From Microbacterium sp. LWO14-1.2 (GTDB taxonomy: Bacteria; Actinomycetota; Actinomycetes; Actinomycetales; Microbacteriaceae): 64,000 bases of DNA. Position numbers and translations under genes: made by a program. Each line of letters begins with the position of its first letter. Position 1 is the first letter of the stretch. Below the pieces are notes generated by a model. The model saw only the letters and a list, made by a program, of their open reading frames with translations, did no database searches and was not told the DNA's origin. The stretch is taken from the NCBI RefSeq assembly GCF_038397715.1, contig NZ_CP151633.1, positions 1 through 64,000 of the forward strand, given 5' to 3'. Positions 32,027 to 39,900 of the stretch are shown piece by piece.

Positions 32027-33502
32027 CTAGCCATCCGCGCGGGCGTCGGGTTCGTCCGCCACCATCAAGGAGACGTATCCCAGGTGCATGGCACCCGCGT
32101 CCATGCGGTGCCGTTCGGCGACGTTGTAACTGTAGCCAAGTGAATCTGCGACCACCGGCGCAGGTAGCTCGAGTACGAGCCTACGCAGTACTGCGTTCTT
32201 CGCGGCCCTTAGATCAATGCCGTCGTTCCTGAGTCCGGTCATCAGGTGATTGGAGCTCAGGTGCTTTCCCGGCGATCCCCCAGGGAACAGCCATTTGTTA
32301 TCCCGGTGAGCTGAGGTGTTGAGATTCGGCAAGGCGACGATGTGCTCGCGGATCAGGCGGTCGAATGGTGGGGGCACGATAACCTCGTCCTGAGTGATCC
32401 GCAGGACGATGACTTCGCCGACCTCGACCTGGTCCAGGGTCATCGCAGCGATTCGCGTAATCGGCTGCGCAAAGAGTAGGAGTAGCGCGCCAGCGACACG
32501 CAGGTAAGTAGAGATCGCCTCATCTGATGCGACCCGCCGAAGGTGCTCCAGTCGTTCTTGCTGGGTGAGAATCGGCACCGACTTCGCTACACGATAAGGA
32601 AAGTTGACAGGCGGCAAGTGGTTGTGCTGGACGCACCAGCGCACGAAGGGTCGCGCGAGACTTCGAGTCGTGGGCCCCTCGCTGAGCCACTCGTCGATAT
32701 CGATCTGTTCAAGGTCTCGACGAAGCGTGTGACGCGACCCGACATAGGCGAGGAAGTCGATTGCAGCGGTGATGGATTGACGGGAGTAGAGGACGGAACC
32801 GGGCTTGAACTTACCTGCGCTCATCAGATCCCGGATTCTGCGGACATGAACCCAGCGCGCGTACTGGAGAATGACTTGCTTGTCACCCGCGGGTAGGGAG
32901 GAAACCTCGGTCGTGACCCACGCGTCGAACTTCTGAACCTCGATGTCGGTCTTCTCTAGGATGCCGTGCTCGACAAGCAGCGTGCGAAGAAAGGCCACGC
33001 GCTCCGGCGCGGGGTGCGTATCGAACGCTTCATGCGTCATCGCAATAGCGCCAGTGGCGAATGCGCGAAGAAGTTCCCGCGTCTCATGGTTCTTTGTCAG
33101 CCAGATCGTGGCGCTGCGTGCGTTCCGCTGAGTTGTCAGCGCAACGAACAGAGGCTGTACGGCGGGGGACACCTCTCCATCGGGTCCGGCTAGGAGGAGC
33201 GTGAGATCGTCCTTGAGGCAGCAATGTGAGCAGAGCCCTCGCCGTACAGGCTCGTCCTCACGCCCGCATCTCGAGCAGTGGAAGTCCTTGGGGATTCCGG
33301 TGCAGTCGACGCAGGCCGGCTCCCCGCTCGCCAGGAGTCCTGGCAACAAGCGGTTGACACCGCATTTTGGGCAGGTGCCGTGGATACGGGTCGCCCGTTG
33401 ATAGCAGCGCCGGCAGATCCGTCCTTCGGGCCAGGTCGTGGCGAATCGGACTTCCTCGCGGTCGCATCGGGCACAGGCGGGATCGGTCCGTGTATTGCTC
33501 AT
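32027..33502 (-). CDS. Zinc-ribbon protein with degenerate tyrosine recombinase domain
   Basis: A 491-residue protein. The first 95 residues hold three zinc-ribbon pairs: Cys10/13 with 30/33, Cys44/47 with 64/67 and Cys76/79 with 91/94. The rest resembles a tyrosine recombinase, with a SAM-like domain and a catalytic-like region (about 330-475). The box I Arg seems kept (PITRIAAMTLDQV), but the HxLR motif is replaced by LRAAKNAVLRRLVLE. The final His and nucleophilic Tyr region reads LGYSYNVAERHRMDAG, with no Tyr at the usual place. It is probably a DNA-binding partner, not an active recombinase. It is the third gene of a minus-strand trio. Confidence 0.7.
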   Translation of the reverse strand: MSNTRTDPACARCDREEVRFATTWPEGRICRRCYQRATRIHGTCPKCGVNRLLPGLLASGEPACVDCTGIPKDFHCSRCGREDEPVRRGLCSHCCLKDDLTLLLAGPDGEVSPAVQPLFVALTTQRNARSATIWLTKNHETRELLRAFATGAIAMTHEAFDTHPAPERVAFLRTLLVEHGILEKTDIEVQKFDAWVTTEVSSLPAGDKQVILQYARWVHVRRIRDLMSAGKFKPGSVLYSRQSITAAIDFLAYVGSRHTLRRDLEQIDIDEWLSEGPTTRSLARPFVRWCVQHNHLPPVNFPYRVAKSVPILTQQERLEHLRRVASDEAISTYLRVAGALLLLFAQPITRIAAMTLDQVEVGEVIVLRITQDEVIVPPPFDRLIREHIVALPNLNTSAHRDNKWLFPGGSPGKHLSSNHLMTGLRNDGIDLRAAKNAVLRRLVLELPAPVVADSLGYSYNVAERHRMDAGAMHLGYVSLMVADEPDARADG

Positions 33503-33513
33503 CTAATGAAACT

Positions 33514-33840
33514 TCATTCTGGTCTGTGTATTCGCGCACGGCGAGGGCGCTTCGGGTCGTTGGTTCGGCCATGGGTGCCGGTGTTCTTGAGCCTCGTGGG
33601 GGTCGCGACAACTTGTCGCACCGACAGGTCAGTAAGTTCACAATCGAGTGCTTCGCAAATTGTGTGCAACAGAGTGAGATTTATACGCTCGGGCGAGCCG
33701 CCGAGAAGCCGATATAGCTGAGAGGGAGACAGCTCAATGCCATAGTCAACGAGAATCGGGATCAAGTCGGAGATGTTAAATAGCCCTCGCGAGGCCATCA
33801 CCTCGCGCAGTCTCCATGTGTGCGTGACCTTCTTCTCCAT
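33514..33840 (-). CDS. Xre-like regulator of the recombinase module
   Basis: A 108-residue helix-turn-helix protein (about 8-75: WRLREVMASRGLFNISDLIPIL, then SPSQLYRLLGG and LLHTICEALDCELTDL). The C-terminal 25 residues are basic (KRPRRARIHR). It lies 14 nt after the active recombinase gene and 11 nt before the zinc-ribbon gene, all minus strand, so the trio is one operon. It may regulate or assist recombination. Confidence 0.75.
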   Translation of the reverse strand: MEKKVTHTWRLREVMASRGLFNISDLIPILVDYGIELSPSQLYRLLGGSPERINLTLLHTICEALDCELTDLSVRQVVATPTRLKNTGTHGRTNDPKRPRRARIHRPE

Positions 33841-33854
33841 GGCTGCTCTCTCCT

Positions 33855-34991
33855 CTAGTCGGCTTCAGAGTCCATTTCATCAGCCATTCGCGCGATCGCG
33901 TCAGTCACGATGCGAGCTCGATAGTCGGGGGAGAGGCCAGTGTAGATGCTCGTAGTAGATCCGTGCTCGTGTCCCACTTGCTGCTGGATGAAGAAGGCGT
34001 CGTACCCGAGCTCAACCAGGTGCGTAACGTACGAACGTCGCAGTGAATGGAAGTCGAGTCCGTCATCCAATCCGACTTCTCGCCGGACCGCAGTGAACAT
34101 GCGTGAGACGGAGTCCGCTGTGATGGGTGCAAGGCCACCGCCACGCTCGGAAGGCCAAAGACTCATCGACCCGGCGCCTGCAATTAGAGGTCGAACATCC
34201 TCGAGCCACTCTTCGACGCAGTCGACGGCCCATTTGAACTGGGGGAGGGTCGCGACGGCTCGCCGCTTGGGAGGCGAACCCCTCATCGCCTTTCCAAAGC
34301 GGACGTATACGAAGCCGACGTTTCGGAAGGCTCGGCGATGTTGAGGGTTGGCCGCAAGATCGACGAGCTCGAGAGAGCGCACTTCGTTACGCCGTAGCCC
34401 CCAGGCGTATGCCACCTTCATCATCGTCGCGATGCGGAAAGCAGGAATCCATCCCTTGCTGCCGGACTCACGGATCCGCGCGACTCGGTCATCCGCACAA
34501 TCGAACAGGTCCTGCAGCTCGTCACGTGTGTACGGGCGCTTGCCAGGGCGGCCCATCGCCTCCTGAACGTGGCGCGCTGTGTTCCATTCGTGGAAGACCT
34601 GAGCAGGATGCTCGCCAAAGCGCTTTCCACATTCTTCGACCCACCCGTATCGCGCATCCGTCACGTAGGCCAAGAACATGCGAAGGGCGTTCTGATAACC
34701 CAACACAGTTGAATGAGCGGCGTGGCGCACGGTCCTGAGTTCGAGGAAGAAGCTGTCGACGTCTTCAACGTTCCATTGCCAGGGATACTTCTCGGCGAAC
34801 TTGAAGAAGCGGTTAAGGAGGGAAGTACGGCCAACGACCGTGGCCGAAGAGAGGTTTCGGGCCATCTGTTGCGCAGCCCACCCGGCCTGCATCGCGCGCC
34901 ACACGGCTTCCTTCTCGTCGAAGTAGACAACCCCGCCGGGCAAGAGGTTTGACGCGTGCTGCCGGGAATCCTCAGGATCAAAGTCCTGCAT
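33855..34991 (-). CDS. Tyrosine recombinase (integrase)
   Basis: A 378-residue phage-type integrase with an N-terminal core-binding domain (about 25-140) and a catalytic domain (about 165-370). The active residues are visible: Arg in YAWGLRRNEVRSLEL, HSLRR (His-x-Leu-Arg), the His of VGHEHGSTTSIYTG and the Tyr of SIYTG. ATG 34991 is chosen because a promoter-like pair, TTGCGT and GATAAA with a 16-nt spacer, lies just upstream. The longer frame to 35129 runs through that promoter. It likely mobilises the island, or a smaller element inside it. Confidence 0.88.
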   Translation of the reverse strand: MQDFDPEDSRQHASNLLPGGVVYFDEKEAVWRAMQAGWAAQQMARNLSSATVVGRTSLLNRFFKFAEKYPWQWNVEDVDSFFLELRTVRHAAHSTVLGYQNALRMFLAYVTDARYGWVEECGKRFGEHPAQVFHEWNTARHVQEAMGRPGKRPYTRDELQDLFDCADDRVARIRESGSKGWIPAFRIATMMKVAYAWGLRRNEVRSLELVDLAANPQHRRAFRNVGFVYVRFGKAMRGSPPKRRAVATLPQFKWAVDCVEEWLEDVRPLIAGAGSMSLWPSERGGGLAPITADSVSRMFTAVRREVGLDDGLDFHSLRRSYVTHLVELGYDAFFIQQQVGHEHGSTTSIYTGLSPDYRARIVTDAIARMADEMDSEAD

Positions 34992-35001
34992 AAAACAGGA
35001 A

Positions 35002-35029
35002 TTTATCGCATAAACTGCGAACCACGCAA
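35002..35029 (-). promoter_or_regulatory. Likely promoter of the recombinase trio
   Basis: Reading on the minus strand, TTGCGT (35029-35024) and GATAAA (35007-35002) have a 16-nt spacer and end 10 nt before the ATG of the integrase gene. Confidence 0.45.
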
Positions 35030-35215
35030 CTTGTGAGTTTCCACGAGCGCCAACCCGCGTAAATTCAAGGGTCCAGGAAGGCGCAGACAGGTGGCGGGGC
35101 CCCCAACTTGCTCCAGATCGCAGCTCCAACTAGCCTCAGACTCGATCTACTCCAGTCCATCAACGGGGAGTGGCGGCAGACCGGCGGATTCGCAATAAAT
35201 GACAAGATGTCGTCT

Positions 35216-35410
35216 TCAAGTTGACATAATGTGCATTATCGGGTAATCCTTGTTACTGATGTCTCCGGTCCACGCCGTGCTTCCGTTGGTGATGCCGCTG
35301 ATGAATCCCGCCGCCTGCACGCCGGCACCGATGGATACATAGACCGGACCTCCGCTGTCGCCTTGGCCGAGCCTTGGATCCCCGCGCTGGTCGTCCGTGA
35401 CGTAACTGGC
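35216..35410 (-). pseudogene. C-terminal remnant of a trypsin-like serine protease
   Basis: The minus strand reads an uninterrupted segment of about 64 residues. It contains GQGDSGGPVYVSIGAGVQ, then AAGFISGITNGSTAW, and ends in a natural-looking stop at 35216-35218. GDSGGP is the active-site Ser motif of S1 peptidases. The His and Asp parts are missing; upstream lies a stop codon and transposase tail. It is therefore a 3' fragment left by a rearrangement. Confidence 0.7.
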
Positions 35411-35527
35411 TCATCGCATTCCAGGGTGTAGGTGGGGTCTGAATCCTCCGGCTTCGAGAAGGCTGCGTGCGATGTAGTGGCTGAGGTTGCGGAAGCCGAG
35501 GGCGGAACTGCGGAGGTGTTCGAGCCG
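35411..35527 (-). pseudogene. C-terminal remnant of an ISL3-type transposase
   Basis: The minus strand reads RLEHLRSSALGFRNLSHYIA followed by RSLLEAGGFRPHLHPGMR and TGA (35411-35413). This is the typical C-terminus of actinobacterial ISL3 transposases as I know them. A TGA lies just upstream in frame and the rest of the gene is absent. The fragment abuts the protease remnant in the same frame. Confidence 0.65.
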
Positions 35528-35577
35528 TCAGCTCGCAACTAGCCCGACGAGAAGTCCCGCTACGCCCCAAGGGCGCC

Positions 35578-36183
35578 TCACTTGCTTCCAGCCTCATAGG
35601 ACGGATCCGAGTTGCAATTCCAAAACTTCTGTTCATCAGGGGTGCCGATGAACGGGAAATCGAGGTTCGGGTTGTCTACGAGAAACTCTTCCTTCGTGTA
35701 GCTCTTCGGCATCAGCCCATTGCGAATAAGGCACTCGGTCATGACTTCTTCGAAAGCTACGTTATCGGGGTTGTGTTCCATTGATCGCTTGAGGGGGTGC
35801 AACCATGTCTCACCGCTGGAATTCTCACATTTGGTGAATATCTCTTCGGTCTCTTGTTCGGTCGCCGAAAAAGGGCCAGTGGAATATGACCCGTTGCTCG
35901 CGAATCCCTCAAACTTTCTGCCGAGATCGCTGAAGCACTCTTCCATCTTGCTTGTGACTTCCGCCCATTCTTGGTCATCTACAAGCTGATCGGCGAGAAC
36001 ACCTCGCACAAAATCAGAGTCGGATCCGATCCATGCCTGGGTCAGTTCCCCGGCAAATGGCCCTGTAAACGCGGGAGCTTCCCCCGAAGCCGCTGTCTCG
36101 TTGTCGGCCGTCTGAGTCTGGCTGCTACAACCGGTAAGAAGGATTGTACCTACAAGAAGTGCCGCAAATGTCTTACGTTTCAA
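35578..36183 (-). CDS. Lipoprotein of unknown function downstream of the bacteriocin gene
   Basis: A 201-residue lipoprotein with lipobox LTGC (Cys19) and an acidic body with four further Cys (EECF, TKCEN, TECL and WNCN). I do not recognise the family. The TTG start at 36183 follows AGGAAG by about 5 nt. It is the next gene after the lactococcin-972-like gene, just past a terminator hairpin, so it is a candidate self-immunity protein. Base composition is lower in GC than the neighbours. Confidence 0.65.
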   Translation of the reverse strand: MKRKTFAALLVGTILLTGCSSQTQTADNETAASGEAPAFTGPFAGELTQAWIGSDSDFVRGVLADQLVDDQEWAEVTSKMEECFSDLGRKFEGFASNGSYSTGPFSATEQETEEIFTKCENSSGETWLHPLKRSMEHNPDNVAFEEVMTECLIRNGLMPKSYTKEEFLVDNPNLDFPFIGTPDEQKFWNCNSDPSYEAGSK

Positions 36184-36204
36184 GATTCTTCCTACCTAAT
36201 GAAA

Positions 36205-36242
36205 ACTGGGTGCAGGGATGAATGCGCGTCCCTGCACCCAGT
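36205..36242 (-). terminator. Intrinsic terminator after the bacteriocin gene
   Basis: A perfect 14-bp stem with arms ACTGGGTGCAGGGA and TCCCTGCACCCAGT and a 10-nt loop. On the minus strand it is followed by TTTTCATT. It lies 28 nt after the bacteriocin stop and just upstream of the lipoprotein gene, so it would lower lipoprotein expression relative to the bacteriocin. Confidence 0.8.
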
Positions 36243-36270
36243 GCAATTTGATCTATTCGTCAACGAGAAC

Positions 36271-36588
36271 TTAGAGGTCCCTGGCGCCGTTGTTGTGGTA
36301 CCAGGATGCCTTGTTTCCCCACGCGGCGGCCTTCCTCCACGCGTTCGCCCACTGGCCAGCCTCGCCCCGGGCGCGCGTCTTCCCTGCATCGTCCCATGCC
36401 GTGGCGCGGTGGTAGTAGCTCGGGTGGTGGTAGTTGGAGTAGTTGTAGGCCTGGAGGCCCTGAACTCCATAGTTCCAGGTGCCTCCTCCGGCGCTTTCCG
36501 CGCTTGCCGGGATGGCAGTTCCACCCACCAGCGCTGCCACAATAGCAGCGGCAGCAGCAGCCTTTCCGATTGTTCGTTTCACGTCCAT
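36271..36588 (-). CDS. Lactococcin-972-family bacteriocin precursor
   Basis: A 105-residue secreted peptide. A signal peptide (about 1-30, ending IPASA) precedes a mature part rich in Trp, Tyr, Asn and His: GGGTWNYGVQG, YNYSNYHHPSYYHR and the C-terminal AWGNKASWYHN. These match the lactococcin 972 family, which blocks cell wall synthesis at lipid II. ATG 36588 is used because the signal peptide starts there. The usual neighbours, a multi-pass immunity protein and an ABC transporter, are absent; only a lipoprotein gene follows. Confidence 0.8.
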   Translation of the reverse strand: MDVKRTIGKAAAAAAIVAALVGGTAIPASAESAGGGTWNYGVQGLQAYNYSNYHHPSYYHRATAWDDAGKTRARGEAGQWANAWRKAAAWGNKASWYHNNGARDL

Positions 36589-37437
36589 GTTCTCGACGGT
36601 CTCTTCAGTCTGACGTCCAGACACGTGTGACACTATCGGGTGATCCATAGGGGACAAATACCTGCGTGAGCAGCATTCTGGTATTCCCGAACGATTCACC
36701 GACTTGAGCACGTGGTGTCAGCCGCGCGCGGTCGCTACCTGTGCATTCTCGCTGACTGGGCATACGTCCTCTCGCCGGTCGAGATGGTCGTCGGGATAAT
36801 CCCCGACGGGGACGGCAGCGCGGCAGGCTGAGACTCCCCGGGTGACCGACCAACAGGTCGGGCGCCCGGGGCAGCGCGGATGCCGGCGGCGGCGCCACGG
36901 AGGGCACCTCGACGACGGCTGCACCGCAGCCGATCCCTCTACCCGTACCGCGGCCTGCAGCCGCGGGCGTTGTTATACCCAGGCGGTGCGGAGCTGCGCC
37001 ACGATAGCTACGCCTCCACCGCTGCGTTCCGGGCTTTCGCGGCATATCCTCCCTCGCTGCGCTCACTCCGGTATTCCACGGTCCCGGCACTGCGCGTCTC
37101 CAGCTCCGCTTTCTGAGCTCTCGCCCCACCCGCCACGGGAAAACGACGCACCGCGACCCGGAGATGACAACCCCGCCAGGATCACCGCCCGGCAACCCTT
37201 GAAGATCGCTGCAATCATGGGCGCCGTGGCTCGCGGCCACGACAGTTACATTCCCGCATTGAACGAGTGCGCGTGGAAGGATCACTGGGCCGGACTCCGA
37301 CCCGACAAGGCGGGGAGCCCACAGGTACCGCACAGGCTGGGCTTCCGCCGAGTGGGTTCGCTCGGTCACACGCGGAGCAGAGTCACCAGACGTCGGTCGG
37401 TGCCGAGATCCGACGGAGGACCCCTCCCCCGGCCTTG
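36589..37437. other. Gene-poor stretch
   Basis: About 850 nt in which I see no convincing gene. Long open frames exist on both strands (for example 36605-37588 minus and 36842-37438 plus), but their Arg/Pro/Ser-rich translations look like chance frames of high-GC DNA. The first 130 nt must hold the bacteriocin promoter. No clear repeat or RNA gene was found. Confidence 0.5.
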
Positions 37438-37614
37438 ATGCCTCAGCTCCCGGCTTACCCGTCAACGACGTCGAAGCGCGGGTTGTTGATCGTTGACGCC
37501 GCCTTCCTCTCTGAGCCGACCTTCGCCGTTCACGCAGAATCAACTTCTCCGAGAGATGCGCTCGATCTGGTGCAGCGGATGCTCGCACCCTTCGTGAGCA
37601 TCAAGTTTCAGTAG
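37438..37614 (+). CDS. Possible small or remnant gene
   Basis: A 58-codon frame, MPQLPAYPSTTSKRGLLIV onward, with protein-like composition (VDAAFLSEPTFAVHA and DALDLVQRMLAPFVSIKF) and a natural stop. It could be a C-terminal remnant of a larger gene or a chance frame. No ribosome binding site is evident. Confidence 0.25.
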   Translation: MPQLPAYPSTTSKRGLLIVDAAFLSEPTFAVHAESTSPRDALDLVQRMLAPFVSIKFQ

Positions 37615-37629
37615 TCAAGCTAGCGGAGC

Positions 37630-38223
37630 TTACGAGCTGGCTCCCATCGCGACGATCTCGCGAATGCGGTCTGAAGTGAATTCGATGTGTCTGAATTGCC
37701 GGCTGAGCCACCACTTGCGCAATCCGCGGATGTACTTTCCGCTATCGACCTCACGAATCCACCATCGATTACGGCCGTCCCGAAATCGAACGAAGGTTTG
37801 AGAGCGCGAGACTCCCGCAAAGGCCACGGAGATCCCGTACTGGGATGTATATCCGCTAGGAAACATCGGTCTGTCCGTCGGGTGCAGAGGGATCTGGTAG
37901 TAACCCTTCAAATTTCCGTTTCGTCTCACAAGAACTGAGGGCATCCAGATTGGAGTCCCGCCAAGGTTCTTCGCGTCAACGACGAGTTCGTTCGGCAAGC
38001 CCGTCTGATTTAGGGGGCTCTTACTAGACCATAGTGAGGTGTGAAATCCATCCGCGCCCGCGCGACTGTCTCGATATTGTCCCTCCGCGAAAACTACGAC
38101 TGCGACGATGAGCGCAGCACCGCTCGCGACGGACCCGAACCACTCAGCAGCGTTGCCCCACTCGACGCGGTCAAAACCAAAGAAACTACCCACCCCGTAC
38201 CAGATGTCCGCCCACCACTGCAT
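37630..38223 (-). CDS. Hypothetical protein with one membrane helix
   Basis: A 197-residue protein with a Trp-rich N-terminus (MQWWADIWYGVGSFFGF), one hydrophobic helix (about 32-46) and a soluble C-terminal domain (about 60-190) with a beta-rich look and GRNRWWIREVDSGKYIRGL. I do not recognise the family. It is the last accessory gene before conserved chromosomal genes. Confidence 0.6.
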   Translation of the reverse strand: MQWWADIWYGVGSFFGFDRVEWGNAAEWFGSVASGAALIVAVVVFAEGQYRDSRAGADGFHTSLWSSKSPLNQTGLPNELVVDAKNLGGTPIWMPSVLVRRNGNLKGYYQIPLHPTDRPMFPSGYTSQYGISVAFAGVSRSQTFVRFRDGRNRWWIREVDSGKYIRGLRKWWLSRQFRHIEFTSDRIREIVAMGASS

Positions 38224-38332
38224 AGGACGACACTGGCGGCGGTGGCTCGCTCGTCCGGTCGATCTAGTCGTATCTACTCAGTACGCTCTCATACGGGCGT
38301 GTGCCAGTCCTCCGTTCTCTGGTCACGGTCGG

Positions 38333-38338
38333 TAGGCT
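38333..38338 (+). promoter_or_regulatory. -10 box for a leaderless methyltransferase mRNA
   Basis: TAGGCT ends 7 nt before the GTG at 38345, which places the transcription start on the start codon. Confidence 0.4.
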
Positions 38339-38344
38339 CGCTCC

Positions 38345-39196
38345 GTGGACGGTGAATCAGTGGACGTGGCGTGGGTCGACGCGCGCGAGGCCAACCAGCA
38401 GAACTGGGACGATCGGGTTCCACTCCACCAGGTCGCCTACGGCCTCGAGGCGTTCGACGAGCCGTCGCACCTCAGCGACGTCGTCCGCGCCGATGTCCCC
38501 GTCCTCGAACGGTTCCTCCCGAACGGCTCGCTGTCCGGCCTCGACCTCTGCCACCTCCAATGCCACATCGGCACCGACACGATCTCTCTCGCACGCGCCG
38601 GCGCTCGCGTCACCGGCGTGGACTTCTCGGAACCCGCTCTGGCGGCCGCCGCAGACCTCGCTCGACGCACGGGCGTCACGGCGACCTGGGTGCATACGGA
38701 CGTCCTCGACGCCCGGGCCGCCGTGAGCGGCGACTTCGATGTGGTCTATACCAGCATCGGCACGATCTGCTGGCTGCACGATCTGGACCGGTGGGCCGAA
38801 CAGGTCTTCGGGTTGCTCCGCGACGGCGGCACGTTCTTCATCCGCGACGGACACCCGGCTCTCTACGCGCTCGACGAGAACGCGCCGGGACTCGCGATCC
38901 GATATCCGTACTTCGGCAGCGGTCGTGCTCAGCAGTGGGATGACGAATCGACGTACGCCGGTGAGGGCACCGTGACCCACAGCCGCACCTACGAGTGGCC
39001 GCATCCGCTCTCCGAGATCATCGGCGCGCTGCTCCGCGCGGGACTCCGACTCGTCCACTTCGACGAGGGCCGGACACTCCCCTGGCGATTCAGCCCGCGC
39101 ATGGTCGAGGTCCCCGGCGGATACGCCTGGCCGGAAGCAGAACGCGACCTGGTGCCGACCACGTACACGATCGTCGCTCACAAAGAACGCGCCTGA
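38345..39196 (+). CDS. SAM-dependent methyltransferase
   Basis: A 283-residue class I methyltransferase. Motif I reads LDLCHLQCHIGTDTISLARAGARVTGVDFS (given in part), with the acidic ribose-binding D in GVDFS. Motif IV is near DFDVVYTSIGTICWL. The substrate is unknown. GTG 38345 fits a leaderless transcript; GTG 38360 is an alternative. It appears to be the first conserved chromosomal gene to the right of the island. Confidence 0.85.
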   Translation: MDGESVDVAWVDAREANQQNWDDRVPLHQVAYGLEAFDEPSHLSDVVRADVPVLERFLPNGSLSGLDLCHLQCHIGTDTISLARAGARVTGVDFSEPALAAAADLARRTGVTATWVHTDVLDARAAVSGDFDVVYTSIGTICWLHDLDRWAEQVFGLLRDGGTFFIRDGHPALYALDENAPGLAIRYPYFGSGRAQQWDDESTYAGEGTVTHSRTYEWPHPLSEIIGALLRAGLRLVHFDEGRTLPWRFSPRMVEVPGGYAWPEAERDLVPTTYTIVAHKERA

Positions 39197-39205
39197 GGAC
39201 GCCTC

Positions 39206-39862
39206 TCAGCGCTCGCGCCGGGTGAGGTTGAGGTGCACGACACCGAGCGGTGACGGCGTGGCCTCGATCTCGAAGCGCTCCTCGAGTCCCTCCAGTCCGT
39301 CCCACAGACGCTCACCTCGTCCGAGAACGATCGGCGCGACGACCAGATGCATGCGGTCGATGAGATCGGCCGCGAGGAACTGGCGCACGGTCGCGACGCC
39401 TCCGCCGATCCTCACGTCTGCGTCTCCCGCGAGCTCCCGGGCTCGGCGCAGCGCCTCGGCCGGCTCGGCATCCAGAAAGTGGAAGGTCGTGCCGCCTCCC
39501 ATGACGATCGGGCTCCGCGGGTGGTGCGTGAGAACGACCACCGGCGTGTGGAACGGCGGCTCCTCGCCCCACCAGCCGCGCCACTCCTCGTCGGTCCAGG
39601 GCCCTCGCTGAGGGCCGAACTTGTTGCGCCCCATGATCTCGGCGCCGATGCCCTCGTTCCATCGCCGCGCGAACGAGTCGTCGACTCCCTCGGATCCCGG
39701 TCCGTCACCCGGAAGCCCCATGCGGCGGAACGTGCGCGTCCCGAACGCCCACTGCATCAGTCGCGAGCCCGCGTGACCGAAGGGTGCCTCGAGTGTCTGC
39801 CCCTCCCCTGCTCCGTAACCGTCGAGCGAGATCGTGAAGTTGTGCACGCGCACCAGGGACAT
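39206..39862 (-). CDS. Dihydrofolate reductase family protein (RibD-like)
   Basis: A 218-residue protein of the RibD C-terminal/DHFR-like family. N-terminal VRVHNFTISLDGYGAGEGQ, central EIMGRNKFGP, and C-terminal IGGGVATVRQFLAADLID and VLGRGERLW are typical. It is likely a NADPH-dependent reductase of unknown substrate. GGAG precedes ATG 39862. It is the last gene of a four-gene minus-strand operon with AraC, VOC and UvrA-like genes. Confidence 0.85.
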   Translation of the reverse strand: MSLVRVHNFTISLDGYGAGEGQTLEAPFGHAGSRLMQWAFGTRTFRRMGLPGDGPGSEGVDDSFARRWNEGIGAEIMGRNKFGPQRGPWTDEEWRGWWGEEPPFHTPVVVLTHHPRSPIVMGGGTTFHFLDAEPAEALRRARELAGDADVRIGGGVATVRQFLAADLIDRMHLVVAPIVLGRGERLWDGLEGLEERFEIEATPSPLGVVHLNLTRRER

Positions 39863-39900
39863 GTCTTCTCCTTGTTCGGGCTCGGGGCGCGACGTCCGTG

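Noticed and set aside
35226..35239. ATAATG/CATTAT palindrome as an integrase core site
   Set aside because: It lies inside the coding remnant of the protease (codons for PIMHIM), and no second copy was found at another boundary.
36605..37588. A 327-codon minus-strand frame in the gene-poor stretch
   Set aside because: The translation is Arg/Ser/Pro-rich with no motif. It overlaps the bacteriocin promoter, so I treat it as chance.
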